In this document: one piece after another, positions 18,389-27,829 of the stretch
Position numbering within the stretch: the first letter of the stretch is position 1
Layout: every line of letters begins with the position of its first letter
DNA from: Massilia phyllostachyos
GTDB taxonomy: Bacteria; Pseudomonadota; Gammaproteobacteria; Burkholderiales; Burkholderiaceae_D
DNA length: 64,000 nucleotides
Assembly (NCBI RefSeq): GCF_021044825.1
Contig: NZ_JAJNOC010000002.1
Location: 62,001 to 126,000 of the forward strand
Direction of reading: 5' to 3'
The notes under the pieces: generated by a model
What the model was told of the DNA's origin: nothing
What the model saw: the letters and a program-made list of their open reading frames with translations, nothing else
Database searches by the model: none
Translations under genes and position numbers: made by a program

Positions 18389-19081
18389 CTAGCGGGTAGC
18401 GTTCTGGGCCGTGTCCTTGGCCGGACCACGGCGCAGGCGCCGCGCGCTTGCACCCAGCACGCCGAGCCCGCCCAGCAGCATCAGGTAGCTGGTCGGTTCC
18501 GGCACGGCGGTGACGACCCGCACGCTGTCGAGGCCGACGTAGTCGAGCGTGGCGGCGTCGCCCAGGTAGCGGAAAGCGAAACGGCCTTCTCCTTCGACCG
18601 TCAGATTCGCGCTCCATTGCTGCCATTGGCTTGGAAATGCCGCTTCGCCGCCGATAGTGAGCAGCAGGACGTCGAAGTCTTCCGCGGTGGAACCGCTGCC
18701 GGAGGCGAAGCGCACTTCGAGCAGGTCGGAAAAGCCGGCCGTTCCCTCGCTCCTGGCCCAGAACGACAGGGTGCTGATGCCCGACAGCGCCAGGGTCGGC
18801 GTAATCAGCCAGTTGTCGACCACGCCCATGCCGTTGGCGGCGCCGAGGTAGTTGGCGGCGGCATAGGAATTGCCCGGGCCGCGCTGGGCGCCGAAGACGT
18901 CCGTGTAGCCCTGGAACCAGCCGGTGCCCGGCGGCATGCTGTTGTTGAGCTGGGACCAGCCCGAGAGCTTGGAGACGTCGCCGAAGCCTTCGTTCAGGAC
19001 TTCGACGGCATGGCTGGACAGCGGCGCCCAGGCGGCGCAAGCCAGCAGAACCGCAACGGTAAGCCGGGTGAGTCGTTTCAT
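18389..19081 (-). CDS. PEP-CTERM sorting domain protein (choice-of-anchor J-like)
   Basis: About 230 residues from ATG 19081, preceded by AAAGG at suitable spacing. Signal peptide residues 1-26 end LSSHA. The middle is a jelly-roll-like 'choice-of-anchor J' domain (LNEGFGDVSKLSGWSQLNNS, WLITPTLALSGISTLSFWAR, VGLDSVRVV). The C-terminus is a textbook PEP-CTERM signal: VPEPTSYLMLLGGLGVLGA followed by an arginine-rich tail. Such proteins are processed by exosortase and displayed with exopolysaccharide; no exosortase gene is in this window. About 180 bp separate it from the next gene on its strand. Confidence 0.88.
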   Translation of the reverse strand: MKRLTRLTVAVLLACAAWAPLSSHAVEVLNEGFGDVSKLSGWSQLNNSMPPGTGWFQGYTDVFGAQRGPGNSYAAANYLGAANGMGVVDNWLITPTLALSGISTLSFWARSEGTAGFSDLLEVRFASGSGSTAEDFDVLLLTIGGEAAFPSQWQQWSANLTVEGEGRFAFRYLGDAATLDYVGLDSVRVVTAVPEPTSYLMLLGGLGVLGASARRLRRGPAKDTAQNATR

Positions 19082-19254
19082 GATGAGCCTTTCATGCTGA
19101 GCCAGATGAATGGTGGATGGACGGCGGCCCGCGCTGGCTGACATCGAGACCTTTGTTGTCTTTATGGTATGAGTAAGCGAACTGGCAATATTGACGTGTA
19201 TTCAATGCGGGCGGATGAAGGCTCGGGTCGGCTCAAGGGTGGGGTGGGAACTCA

Positions 19255-19286
19255 AATGAAAACGGCCTCCGCAGGGGAGGCCGTGG
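19255..19286 (-). terminator. rho-independent terminator after livM
   Basis: On the minus strand ACGGCCTCC pairs with GGAGGCCGT and is followed by TTTTCATTT. It lies about 145 bp past the livM stop, beyond a pair of palindromic repeats. Confidence 0.65.
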
Positions 19287-19305
19287 GGTACTGCTGGAAA
19301 AATCA

Positions 19306-19412
19306 GGCTCCGGCCTGCGCCGGAGCGACGTTGGTTGCGTGCGCGATGACGATGATGCCGACAACTTCGTTGCCTTCAAAACCGTCGCCCCGGCGCAGGC
19401 CGGGGACCAAGG
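19306..19412. repeat. inverted pair of CCGGCCTGCGCCGG repeats
   Basis: One copy reads CTCCGGCCTGCGCCGGAG then CGACG (19307-19329). A second copy in the opposite orientation reads CGTCGCCCCGGCGCAGGCCGG (about 19383-19403). The inverted arrangement with about 55 bp between resembles REP doublets (REPIN or BIME). Together with the terminator it fills most of the gap of about 350 bp between the PEP-CTERM gene and livM. Confidence 0.7.
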
Positions 19413-19428
19413 TTGGTATGAGCAGCCG

Positions 19429-20514
19429 CTACGTCCGCTTCTGCCGCGCCATGAGATTACGCAGCCTGAGCTTCCCAACAATCCCAATGGGGAAGAAATA
19501 AATCGACAGAATGAACAGCACCCCCAGCCACAGCATCCACCGATCCGGATGCAGCATCGCCGCCAGCAGCGGCACGCCTTCGAGTGCGCTCGACCCCACG
19601 CCCATCAGCTCCTTCAAATAGTTCTGCGCAATGATGAACAGCGCCGCGCCGATCACCGCGCCGTACATCGTCCCCATGCCGCCGATGACGACGATCAGGA
19701 GGATGTCCGTCATGACTTCGAACCCGAGCGAGGTCTTCGGCCCGACGTAGCGCAGCCACAGCGCCATCAGCGCGCCGGCCAGGGCCGCGACCAGGGCGGC
19801 CAGGCAGTTGGCCCAGATCCGGTACACCATGGTGCGGTAGCCCAGCGCCTCGGCGCGGAACTCGTTTTCGCGCACCGCCTGCAGCACGCGGCCGAAGGGC
19901 GAATTCACGAGGCGCAGCAGGAACAGGAACAACACGAGGCAGCCGAAGAACACCAGGTAATAGCTGAGCAGCTTGCCGTCGATCGAACGCCCGAAGACTT
20001 CGTTTTCCATCAGGGTGAAGCCGGGCGTCAGCACTTCCGGCACGCTGAAGGTGATGCCGTCCTCGCCGCCGGTGAAGTCGGACAATTGCGAAGCCAGCAC
20101 CGCGAACGACGAGGCCACGGCCAGGGTGATCATGGCGTAAAAGATGGCGCGCACGCGCAGGGCGAACAGGCCGACCACCAGGGCCAGCGCCAGCGCCACC
20201 AGCAGGGCGATGCCCAGACCCACCAGCGCCGCGCCCCAGGTTGGCTCGTCGACGCGCGACAGGCCGATCCCGATGCCGTAGGCGCCGATGCCGTAGAACA
20301 TGGTATGGGCGAACGACACGATGCCGGTATAGCCCAGCAGCAGGTCGTAGGACGCCACCAGCACGATGTAGACGCAGATCGTGGCCGCCGTGTTGAGCGG
20401 ACGCGCGCCGCTGGTGAGGAAGGGCGCGAAGGCCAGGCCGAACAGGATCAGCAGCAGGACAAGGCTCAGGGCACGGCTGCGCGGCAGGTCGCCGGAAAGG
20501 AGAAGGTAGCGCAT
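19429..20514 (-). CDS. livM: branched-chain amino acid-type ABC transporter permease LivM
   Basis: About 361 residues from ATG 20514 (MRYLLLSGDLPRSRA). The longer open frame upstream lies inside livH. It has eight to ten hydrophobic segments and the permease signature EALGYRTMVYRIWANCLAALVAALAGALMALW, with VVIGGMGTMYGAVIGAAL matching the LivM-type coupling region. It is the last gene of the minus-strand operon receptor-hydrolase-binding protein-livG-livF-livH-livM. Five bases separate it from livH. The true substrate of this operon is unknown; see the binding protein. Confidence 0.92.
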   Translation of the reverse strand: MRYLLLSGDLPRSRALSLVLLLILFGLAFAPFLTSGARPLNTAATICVYIVLVASYDLLLGYTGIVSFAHTMFYGIGAYGIGIGLSRVDEPTWGAALVGLGIALLVALALALVVGLFALRVRAIFYAMITLAVASSFAVLASQLSDFTGGEDGITFSVPEVLTPGFTLMENEVFGRSIDGKLLSYYLVFFGCLVLFLFLLRLVNSPFGRVLQAVRENEFRAEALGYRTMVYRIWANCLAALVAALAGALMALWLRYVGPKTSLGFEVMTDILLIVVIGGMGTMYGAVIGAALFIIAQNYLKELMGVGSSALEGVPLLAAMLHPDRWMLWLGVLFILSIYFFPIGIVGKLRLRNLMARQKRT

Positions 20515-20519
20515 CGGAT

Positions 20520-21542
20520 TCAACCTCGCATCTTCGAATACAGGCCGGCGGGGCGCCACAGCAGGATCGCGATCATCAAAATGATGTTCGAGACCAGCGC
20601 GACCTTCGGGGCCAGGAAGCCGGCATAGTTGGCGACCAGGGCCATCAGCAGGGCGCCGATGAAGCAGCCGCCCACCGAGCCCAGGCCGCCGATGATGATG
20701 ACGATGAAGATCATCACCATGATCTCGCCGCCCATCGCCGCGTTCAGGGTTTCCTTGTACAGGCCCCACAGCACGCCGCCCAGGCCGGCCAGCGCCGAGC
20801 CGGCCGCGAACACGGTCACGAACAGGCGCTTGATGCGGTAGCCGAGCGCTTCGACCATCTCGCCGTTCTCGACGCCGGCGCGGATCAGGAGGCCGATCTT
20901 GGTGCGGTTCAGGGTCAGGAACATGCCGACGAACACCAGCAAGCCCACCACCACCGCGACCAGGCGATATTTCTCGATCGCCGCGTCACCCAGGAAGATG
21001 GCCCCGCGCAGGGCGGTCGGCAGCGGCAGGGCGATGGTCTCGGCGCCCCAGATCACGTGGATCAGTTGTTCGGCGACGATCATGCCGCCCATGGTGATCA
21101 GGATCTGCTTCAGATGCTGGCCGTAGACCGGCATGATGATCACGCGCTCGAAGGCCCAGCCGATGATGGCGGTGACGAGCATGGCGACCGTCACGGCCAG
21201 CGCCAGCACGCCCAGGTTCAGCAGCAGCGAGTCGACTTCGAGCCAGCCGCGCATCGGGATCAGCACCGTGGTGGCGGCGAAGGCCCCGACCGACACGAAG
21301 GCGCCGTGGCCGAAGTTCAGCACGCTCATCAGCCCGAAGACGAGGGTCAGGCCGCTCGCCATGATGAAGATCATCATCCCCATCGCCAGGCCGGCGACGG
21401 TGAGGGTGACCCAGGTGGGGAAGTCGCCGACCAGCGGCAGTACGGCCAGCATCAGGACCGGCACCAGCAGCAGCGGCGCGATGTCGCGCTTGGCCTTCGG
21501 CAGCGGCGTGTCCTTGGCGGCAAGGGGTAAGGTTGCGCTCAT
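20520..21542 (-). CDS. livH: branched-chain amino acid-type ABC transporter permease LivH
   Basis: About 340 residues from ATG 21542. It has a cytoplasmic N-terminus of about 25 residues, then about eight membrane helices. MSVLNFGHGAFVSVGAFAA is the characteristic LivH segment, and VFAAGSALAGLGGVLWGLYKE plus IIIGGLGSVGGCFIGALL give the coupling-loop motif. It forms the inner-membrane channel with LivM. It lies 7 bp after livF, with no room for a separate promoter. Confidence 0.92.
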   Translation of the reverse strand: MSATLPLAAKDTPLPKAKRDIAPLLLVPVLMLAVLPLVGDFPTWVTLTVAGLAMGMMIFIMASGLTLVFGLMSVLNFGHGAFVSVGAFAATTVLIPMRGWLEVDSLLLNLGVLALAVTVAMLVTAIIGWAFERVIIMPVYGQHLKQILITMGGMIVAEQLIHVIWGAETIALPLPTALRGAIFLGDAAIEKYRLVAVVVGLLVFVGMFLTLNRTKIGLLIRAGVENGEMVEALGYRIKRLFVTVFAAGSALAGLGGVLWGLYKETLNAAMGGEIMVMIFIVIIIGGLGSVGGCFIGALLMALVANYAGFLAPKVALVSNIILMIAILLWRPAGLYSKMRG

Positions 21543-21549
21543 CGTGTTC

Positions 21550-22296
21550 CTATTGGTGAGAGTCGAGCGAGAGCCCGAGCAGGCGTTGCTGCAGTTCCTC
21601 GTCATTGGCCAGCGCCGGCATCGAGCCGGCGTGCACGACGCGGCCGTCGTCCATCACGCCCACGGTGTCGCCGAGCGTGCGTACGAAGTTGAAGTTCTGC
21701 TCGACCAGCAGGATGGTCGTATTCGTGTCCTTCAGCTCGCGGAAGGCCGCCATCAGGCTGCCCACGATGGCGGGCGCCAGGCCTTTGGTCGGTTCGTCGA
21801 CCAGCAAGAGTTTGCGCGGCTCGACGATCGCGCGGGCGATGGCCACCATCTGCTTCTGGCCGCCGGACAGGTTACCGGCCGGGTAGTTCCAGAATTTCTT
21901 CAGGGCCGGGAAGAAGCCGCAGATCCAGTCCACGCGCGCCTCGTCCAGGGCGCCCTTGCGTGCGGCCAGATAGAGATTTTCGCGCACCGTCAGGTCCGAG
22001 AACACCGCCATGCTTTCCGGGACATAGGCGATGCCGAGGCGGGCGATGTCGGGCGTGGACATCCTGGTGATGTCGCGGCCGTCGAACACGATGGATCCGG
22101 CGCTGGCCTTCCATAGCCCCATGATGGTGCGCAGGGTCGTGGTCTTGCCGGCGCCGTTGCGGCCCAGCAGGATCGACATGCCGCCGCGCGGCACGGTCAG
22201 GTCCACGCCCTGCAGGATGTGGTACTGGCCGATGTGGGTGTGCACGCCGGACAGGGTGAGCAGCGGCTCAGGCGACTGCGGTTTCAGGTGTTCCAA
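21550..22296 (-). CDS. livF: ABC transporter ATP-binding protein LivF
   Basis: The 248-residue ATPase shows Walker A GRNGAGKTT (about residues 45-53), signature LSGGQ (about 143-147) and Walker B KLLLVDEPTKGL (about 163-174), followed by the switch histidine region LVEQN. The spacing and the YVPESMAVFSDLTVRENL stretch identify the LivF branch. Its start lies 29 bp inside the end of livG, which implies coupled translation. It pairs with LivG to power LivHM. Confidence 0.95.
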   Translation of the reverse strand: MEHLKPQSPEPLLTLSGVHTHIGQYHILQGVDLTVPRGGMSILLGRNGAGKTTTLRTIMGLWKASAGSIVFDGRDITRMSTPDIARLGIAYVPESMAVFSDLTVRENLYLAARKGALDEARVDWICGFFPALKKFWNYPAGNLSGGQKQMVAIARAIVEPRKLLLVDEPTKGLAPAIVGSLMAAFRELKDTNTTILLVEQNFNFVRTLGDTVGVMDDGRVVHAGSMPALANDEELQQRLLGLSLDSHQ

Positions 22297-23047
22297 GATA
22301 AGCTTCCTGTACGATCTTCGATTGCATCACTTCCGCCGGCTTGCCGTCCGCGACCAGGGTGCCGTTGTGCAGCACGATGATGCGGTCGGCCAGGGCGCGC
22401 ACCACGTCCATCTTGTGCTCGACCAGCAGCACGGTCTTGTTGCGCTCCGCCTTCACTGCCTGGATCAGGTCCAGCACCACCGGCACTTCGTCGACGCTCA
22501 TGCCGGCCGTCGGTTCGTCGAACATCATGACTTCGGGTTCGAGCGCCAGCAGGATCGCCACTTCCAGCTTGCGCTGGTCGCCGTGCGACAGGGTCGCCAC
22601 ATAGGCATCGCGGCGCGCCGCCAGCGCCACCCGTTCCAGGTAATGCTCGGCGCGCGCGATCAGTTCCTTGTGGCTCGACCAGATCGAAAAGAAATTCAGG
22701 CCCATGCCGGCGCGGCTCTGTACCGCCAGGCGCACGTTCTCGATCACCGTCAGGTTCGGGAACAGGTTGGTCAGCTGGAAGGCGCGCCCGATGCCGAGAC
22801 GGGTACGGCGCGCGGCGCCGGCCCTGGTCACGTCCTGGCCGTGCACGAAGACGCTGCCCGAGGTCGCCGGCAGCTGGCCCGAGATCAGGTTGAAGTAGGT
22901 GGTCTTGCCGGCGCCGTTGGGGCCGACGATGACGGTCAGGGTGCCGGGATAAAAGTCCGCCGTCACCCCGTTCACCGCGACGTGGCCGCCGAAGCGGATG
23001 GTCAGGTCGCGGGTGGACAGGGAGGGCTGGGTGCCTGGAGCCGTCAT
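22268..23047 (-). CDS. livG: ABC transporter ATP-binding protein LivG
   Basis: The 259-residue ATPase has Walker A GPNGAGKTT (about residues 37-45). Its signature is changed to LSHGDQRKLE (about 154-163), as is common in LivG and urea-type UrtD proteins. Walker B is PEVMMFDEPTAGMS. GIGRAFQLTNLFPNLTVIENV is typical of LivG. One base separates its start from the stop of the binding-protein gene. It overlaps livF by 29 bp at its end. Confidence 0.95.
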   Translation of the reverse strand: MTAPGTQPSLSTRDLTIRFGGHVAVNGVTADFYPGTLTVIVGPNGAGKTTYFNLISGQLPATSGSVFVHGQDVTRAGAARRTRLGIGRAFQLTNLFPNLTVIENVRLAVQSRAGMGLNFFSIWSSHKELIARAEHYLERVALAARRDAYVATLSHGDQRKLEVAILLALEPEVMMFDEPTAGMSVDEVPVVLDLIQAVKAERNKTVLLVEHKMDVVRALADRIIVLHNGTLVADGKPAEVMQSKIVQEAYLGTPETAVA

Positions 23048-23048
23048 G

Positions 23049-24251
23049 TCAGCGCTTGTTCTTCACCGGCAGCGGCATTTCGCTCGCCGGGATTTCACGG
23101 ACCAGTTCCAGCAGGTCCCACTCGCTCTTCTGGTCCTTCTTGATGCGGAAGTGGTACATCGGCTGGATCGCCTGGTGGTCTTCCTTGCGGAAGCTCATGG
23201 TGCCCTTCGGCGTCTCGAAGCTCATGCCTTCCATGGCCGCGACCATCTCGTCGCCGTTCTTCGCGTTCGGCGCTTTGCTCAAGGCCGAGACCACGGCGCT
23301 GGCCGCCGCCATGCCGCCGGCGGTGAACATATCGGGCGGCATCTTGTAGCGCTTGGTGTGCTCGGCGACGAACCAGTCGTTCATCTTGTTCTTCGGGAAG
23401 CCGTGGTAGTAGTAGACCGTGCCTTCGGTGCCGGCATAGCTCTTCCAGGTCTTCATCACCGGCAGGATGTTGCCGCCCGGGGCCAGGGCGATGCCATAGC
23501 GTTCCGGCTTCATGTCGGCGATCTTGTTCAGCGGGTTCGGGCCGGCCCAGACGATGGCCAGCACGCGCGGCTGGGGTTTATCCTTCAGGGCGTTGAACAG
23601 GCGCTGGGTCGGGGCGGTGAAGTCGGCGGTGGCGGCCGGCGCGTATTCCTCGTGGATGGTCGCGGCCTTGCTGCCGGTCGCTTTCAGGGCGTCCTTGCCG
23701 GCCTCGATGGCGTCGCGGCCGAAGGCGTTGTCCTGGGCCAGGAAGCCGATGCTGCCGCTTTTCAGGGTGCTGGCCGCGGCCAGCGCGTCCTGCATCGAGC
23801 TGCGCGCGGTGCGGAAGATGTACTTGTTCCACTTTTCCTGGGTGATGGCGTCGGCCACGGCCGGTTCCACGATCAGGACCTTCTTGTATTCCTTCGCCAC
23901 CGGCAGCATGGCGATCGCCGAGCCGGACGAGGTGGTGCCGACCGCGATGTCGACCTTGTCGTCGCCATAGGCTTCGGCCAGCAGGGTGCGACCGAGATCT
24001 GGCTTGCTTTGATCGTCCTTGACGATCACCTTGATCTTGCGGCCATTGATGGCCATCGTGCCCTTGGTGAGGTACTCGAGGCCCATCATGAACCCTAGCT
24101 CGGTTTCCTTGGCATAGGCTTCGAGCGGGCCGGTCTTGCCGGCGATGAGGGCGATCTTGATGTCCTTGCCCTGGGCGAAGACGCTTGGCGCGGCGCTGGC
24201 GGCAAAGGCGGCCAGCATGGCGACGGACAGGGGTTTGAGCAGGTGTTTCAT
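23049..24251 (-). CDS. periplasmic substrate-binding protein (LivK/AmiC type)
   Basis: About 400 residues from ATG 24251, preceded by AAGGAGACTCC, which fixes this start. The open frame upstream belongs to other genes. Signal peptide residues 1-26 end PSVFAQG. The two-lobed type I periplasmic fold is indicated by IKIALIAGKTGPLEAYAK at the N-terminus, VDIAVGTTSSGSAIAMLPVA and GSIGFLAQDNAFGRDAIEAG. Such proteins bind amino acids, amides, urea or aromatic acids; the ligand cannot be read from sequence. The TonB receptor and hydrolase in the same operon argue for something other than a simple branched-chain amino acid. Confidence 0.9.
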   Translation of the reverse strand: MKHLLKPLSVAMLAAFAASAAPSVFAQGKDIKIALIAGKTGPLEAYAKETELGFMMGLEYLTKGTMAINGRKIKVIVKDDQSKPDLGRTLLAEAYGDDKVDIAVGTTSSGSAIAMLPVAKEYKKVLIVEPAVADAITQEKWNKYIFRTARSSMQDALAAASTLKSGSIGFLAQDNAFGRDAIEAGKDALKATGSKAATIHEEYAPAATADFTAPTQRLFNALKDKPQPRVLAIVWAGPNPLNKIADMKPERYGIALAPGGNILPVMKTWKSYAGTEGTVYYYHGFPKNKMNDWFVAEHTKRYKMPPDMFTAGGMAAASAVVSALSKAPNAKNGDEMVAAMEGMSFETPKGTMSFRKEDHQAIQPMYHFRIKKDQKSEWDLLELVREIPASEMPLPVKNKR

Positions 24252-24276
24252 GGAGTCTCCTTGTTCTTGCGTGTTC

Positions 24277-25173
24277 TCACGGCACCCGGGCCAGAAAGGC
24301 GCGGATCGCATCCAGTGCCGCCGGCTCGGTGAGCATGGGGGCGTGGCCGACCTCGGGTACTTCGGCATACTGCATTTCCGGCGCCGCCTTGCGCATCCAG
24401 TTGGCCTGGTCGAGTTCGACCAGGTCGGACAGCGCACCGCGTACCAGGAGGGTAGGGCGGCGCCGCGCCAGGCGGCGGAAGGCCATGCGCGCCGCCATCG
24501 AGGTCGGACGGAGTTTACCGGTCTGGATCGCGGTGGCGATATGCGGATCGTAACGCAGCGCCAGCTGTCCGTCATCCTTCTGTTCGAATGCGCGGCGCGC
24601 CCACTTGTCCCACTCGGCGTCGGAATTGGCGGGGAAGGCGCAGGCATTGATGTCGCGCACGTAGTCGGCGGCGTCGTTCCAGGACGCGACCGTGTTGCAG
24701 CGGCCCGCGTAGCCGGCGATGCGCTGCAGGCCGCGTACCGACAGGGTCGGACCGACGTCGTTCAGGACGGCGGCGGCGATCAGGTCGAGCCGGCGCGCCG
24801 CCAGGGTCATGGTGATCAGGCCGCCCATCGAGGTGCCGACGAAGACGGCGCGGGCCAGGCCCAGCTGCTCCATCAGCCTGACGATGTCGGAAGAATAGAC
24901 CACCGGGTTGTAGTTGGCCGGATTCGGGTCGTGCGCCGAGTGGCCGCGGCCGCGCACGTCGACCGCGATCACGCGGCGTCCCATGGCGGCAAGTATCGGG
25001 GCGAGTTCGTCGAAGTCGGCGGAGTTGCGTGTCAGGCCGTGGATGCAGATCACGGGCAGGCGCGCCGGGGCGCCGTCCGGGGCCGCCGCAGTGGCCGCAG
25101 TGGCAGCATAATCCCGCGCGTACAGCGCCAGCCCGTCGCCGCTGGTGTAACTGATTGGTGTGAAGGTGGACAC
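24277..25173 (-). CDS. alpha/beta hydrolase
   Basis: The 298-residue protein has the alpha/beta-hydrolase pattern: oxyanion-region ICIHGLTRNSADFDELAP, VDVRGRGHSAHDP, nucleophile elbow VGTSMGGLI (Ser at about residue 117), a likely acid in RGALSDLVELD, and catalytic His in EVGHAPMLTEP near the C-terminus. There is no signal peptide, so it is cytoplasmic. It lies between the TonB receptor and the binding-protein gene, all on one strand with 25 bp downstream spacing. It probably hydrolyses an ester or lactone after import. Substrate unknown. Confidence 0.88.
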   Translation of the reverse strand: MSTFTPISYTSGDGLALYARDYAATAATAAAPDGAPARLPVICIHGLTRNSADFDELAPILAAMGRRVIAVDVRGRGHSAHDPNPANYNPVVYSSDIVRLMEQLGLARAVFVGTSMGGLITMTLAARRLDLIAAAVLNDVGPTLSVRGLQRIAGYAGRCNTVASWNDAADYVRDINACAFPANSDAEWDKWARRAFEQKDDGQLALRYDPHIATAIQTGKLRPTSMAARMAFRRLARRRPTLLVRGALSDLVELDQANWMRKAAPEMQYAEVPEVGHAPMLTEPAALDAIRAFLARVP

Positions 25174-25299
25174 GCTGGCTGATCCTGTGTTTCGTTGCTT
25201 GTCTGGCGTATTGCCATTTCATGAGACCGCACCGTCCCCGGCCGGCGCTGTCGAAAGCGCCAGCCAGCGGGGTGCGGGTACTGCGGGGAAGCCTGAAGC

Positions 25300-27588
25300 T
25301 TAGAAGCGGTACTCTAGCGTCGCCGACCACTGGCGCGGGTTGCCGTAGAAGGCGGTCAGGGTGCCTTCGTTGCCCAGGGTCGGGAACAGGTAGCCGCCGG
25401 TCTTGTAATGCTTGTCGCTCAGGTTCTTGCCATGGATGCCGGCGCGGATCTTGCCATCGGTGCGGGTCCAGACGATGCTGGCGTCATACAGCTTGTACGA
25501 TTCCTGGTCCAGCAGCGAGGCGGTCTCGAACTGGGCGGTCGCGCCCTTGTAGGAGGCGCTGCCGATCAGGGACAGCTTGCCGGTGCGGCCCGCGATCGGC
25601 ATCGGAATATCGTAGTTGAAGCGCAGGTTGGCCGAGTTCTTCGGGGTGTTCTGGAAGGTGCGCTGCGCCGCCACGTTGACGCCGGCCGAGATGTATTCCT
25701 TGTATTCGGCGTCGATGTAGCTGTACATGCCCGCGATCATGAAGTTCGGGGTGATGTTGGCGATGGCTTCCAGTTCGGCGCCCTTGATCTTGGCCTTGCC
25801 CGCATTGGTCGTCACGCCGGCGAAGCTGTCGTCGCGGCCATCGCCGTTGGTGTCGATCGCCACCGAACCCGGGATCTGCACGTCCTGGTAGTCGCTGTAG
25901 AACACGGCGGCGTTGGTGGTGATGCGGCCGCCGTTGAAGGCCGATTTCAGGCCCAGTTCATAAGTCTCGATCGTCTCGGGCGCATAGCCGGCGCGCGCCG
26001 TCGCCAGCGGGATGCGGGTGCCGACCACATTCAGGCGCGGATCGAAGCCGCCGCCCTTGAAGCCTTCCGAGTAGGACGCGTAGACGTTGTGATCCGCATT
26101 CATCTTGTAGCTCAGGGCCACGCGCGGGGTGAATTTCTTGTCCTTGCGGTGCAGCACGCCGCCACGCAGGTCGGTGTCGGTACGGAACAGGATGGCGCCC
26201 GCATTGCCCAGGCCCGGCGAGCCCTTGTCGCCCAGGTAGATCTGGCGCAGCACTTCGGCGTCGCGTTCGTCGACCGTGTAGCGGCCGCCCAGCGAAACGC
26301 TGAAGGCGTCGGTCACGTTGTAGCTGCCGTCGGCGTAGACCGCCCAGGCCTTGGTGTCGATGTCGCCGCTGGTGAAGGTCGACGTCGGGACCGCGCCACC
26401 GAGGATGGTATCGAACTTGTTGAAGGCGTTGGCGTCGATGTAGTAGATGCCGGCTACGCCGGCAAGCCTGTCGCCGGTGTAGGTCAGGTTGAATTCCTGG
26501 CTGAACTGCTCATTGGTGTACAGGGCCGGCACTTCCATGTCGACCACCGCCAGCGAGTCGAAGTCGATCGGTGCATAGGACTTGTCCTTGCGCGAGGCGG
26601 TGATCGACTTGAAGGTCCAGGCGTCGTTCAGGGTGTACTCGACGGTCGCCGAAACGCCGTGCGCCTTGACTTCCTGGTCCTTCCCGATCGCCTTCATCAG
26701 GTTCGCGCGGGTGTCGAAGACGTTGCTCAGGATCGGCGCGCCGCTGGTGCGGCCGACGATCAGGCGGTGGCCGTTCTTCGGACTGGAATCGTCCTGGGTG
26801 ACGTCGCCGGCGATGCGGATGAACAGGTCCTGGGTCGGGGTGAATTCGGCCGACAGGCGCGCCGCGGTGACATCCTTGTCGTAGTTCTCGCCGCCGGTGG
26901 TCAGGTTCTTGCCGAAGCCGTCGCGCTTGAAGCGCGCGAAGGTGCCGCCGATGCGGGCGGTGTCGCTGACCGGGGTGCTGACGGTGGCGACGATTTCCTT
27001 CTGGCCGTACTGGCCGACGGTGGCGCGCAGGCGGGCGTCGGTCTGCGGGGCCAGCTTGCGGGTCACGTACTTGACCGCGCCGCCGATGGTGTTGCGTCCG
27101 TACAGCGTTCCCTGCGGGCCGCGCAGCACCTCGATGCGTTCGACGTCGTAGATGTCGGCCACCGCCGCCTGCGGGCGGGCCAGGTAGATGTCGTCGATGT
27201 AGATGCCGACGCCCGACTCGAAGCCGGCCAGCGGGTCGGCCTGGCCGACGCCGCGGATGAAGGCGGTCAGGGTCGAGTTGGTGGCGCGCGAGGCCTTCAG
27301 GGTGGTGTTCGGCAGGGCGGTTGCGAGGGCGGTGATGTCCGGCGTCGCGACTTTCGAGAGCTGGTCGGCGCTGAAGGCGGTGACCGACACCGGCACGTCC
27401 TGCAGGGTCTCTTCGCGGCGGCGGGCCGTCACCACCACCTTGTTCACGCCTTCTTCGGCATTTGCCACCGGCGGGGCGCCGGTCGCTTCCTGTGCATACG
27501 CGGTGTTCCCCGTCGACAGCACCAGGAGGGCCACGGCGGATTGAATGGCGGGGTTCAGCAGCTTCATTTTGTTCTTGGTCAGACGCAT
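25300..27588 (-). CDS. TonB-dependent outer-membrane receptor
   Basis: The 762-residue protein has a signal peptide (residues 1-32, ending NTAYA). The plug domain follows, with VVVTARRREETLQDVPVSV, DIYLARPQAAVADIYDVERIEVLRGPQGTLYGRNTIGGAV at about 125-165. A 22-strand-type barrel ends in the terminal aromatic of LEYRF. The plug type is common among receptors for plant-derived and aromatic compounds, alongside siderophore receptors. It is the first gene of the operon running into hydrolase, binding protein and livGFHM. It is divergent from a LysR gene over 270 bp with TGTGCA palindromes. Confidence 0.93.
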   Translation of the reverse strand: MRLTKNKMKLLNPAIQSAVALLVLSTGNTAYAQEATGAPPVANAEEGVNKVVVTARRREETLQDVPVSVTAFSADQLSKVATPDITALATALPNTTLKASRATNSTLTAFIRGVGQADPLAGFESGVGIYIDDIYLARPQAAVADIYDVERIEVLRGPQGTLYGRNTIGGAVKYVTRKLAPQTDARLRATVGQYGQKEIVATVSTPVSDTARIGGTFARFKRDGFGKNLTTGGENYDKDVTAARLSAEFTPTQDLFIRIAGDVTQDDSSPKNGHRLIVGRTSGAPILSNVFDTRANLMKAIGKDQEVKAHGVSATVEYTLNDAWTFKSITASRKDKSYAPIDFDSLAVVDMEVPALYTNEQFSQEFNLTYTGDRLAGVAGIYYIDANAFNKFDTILGGAVPTSTFTSGDIDTKAWAVYADGSYNVTDAFSVSLGGRYTVDERDAEVLRQIYLGDKGSPGLGNAGAILFRTDTDLRGGVLHRKDKKFTPRVALSYKMNADHNVYASYSEGFKGGGFDPRLNVVGTRIPLATARAGYAPETIETYELGLKSAFNGGRITTNAAVFYSDYQDVQIPGSVAIDTNGDGRDDSFAGVTTNAGKAKIKGAELEAIANITPNFMIAGMYSYIDAEYKEYISAGVNVAAQRTFQNTPKNSANLRFNYDIPMPIAGRTGKLSLIGSASYKGATAQFETASLLDQESYKLYDASIVWTRTDGKIRAGIHGKNLSDKHYKTGGYLFPTLGNEGTLTAFYGNPRQWSATLEYRF

Positions 27589-27692
27589 CGATGTCTCCTA
27601 ATTATTTGATAGCGGCACGCGTTCAGGATGTCGCATGGTCGGCAGTGTGCACCGCTCCGGTCTGCTTCGATAGTCAACAATCGCCCACCCGG

Positions 27693-27829
27693 TGTGCAAA
27701 AATGCACAGCCTCCCCGCAGCAGTGGCGTGCATGTCTTGACTAGGGAGGAATCGAGGCGTGCACCTTTTGTGCGCTGCAATATGGAAATTGTCCGAAGCG
27801 ATTGCAGGAGGAATGTGCACTGGTGCACA
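27693..27829. promoter_or_regulatory. cluster of TGTGCA palindromes in the TBDR/LysR divergent region
   Basis: Three palindromic sites share the half-site TGTGCA. They are TGTGCA-AAAA-TGCACA (27693-27708), GTGCACCTTTTGTGCGC (27759-27775) and TGTGCAC-TG-GTGCACA (27814-27829). A further single half-site GTGTGCAC is at 27645-27652. They lie between the receptor start (27588) and the LysR start (27860), so this is the expected regulator-binding region for both directions. Confidence 0.6.
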
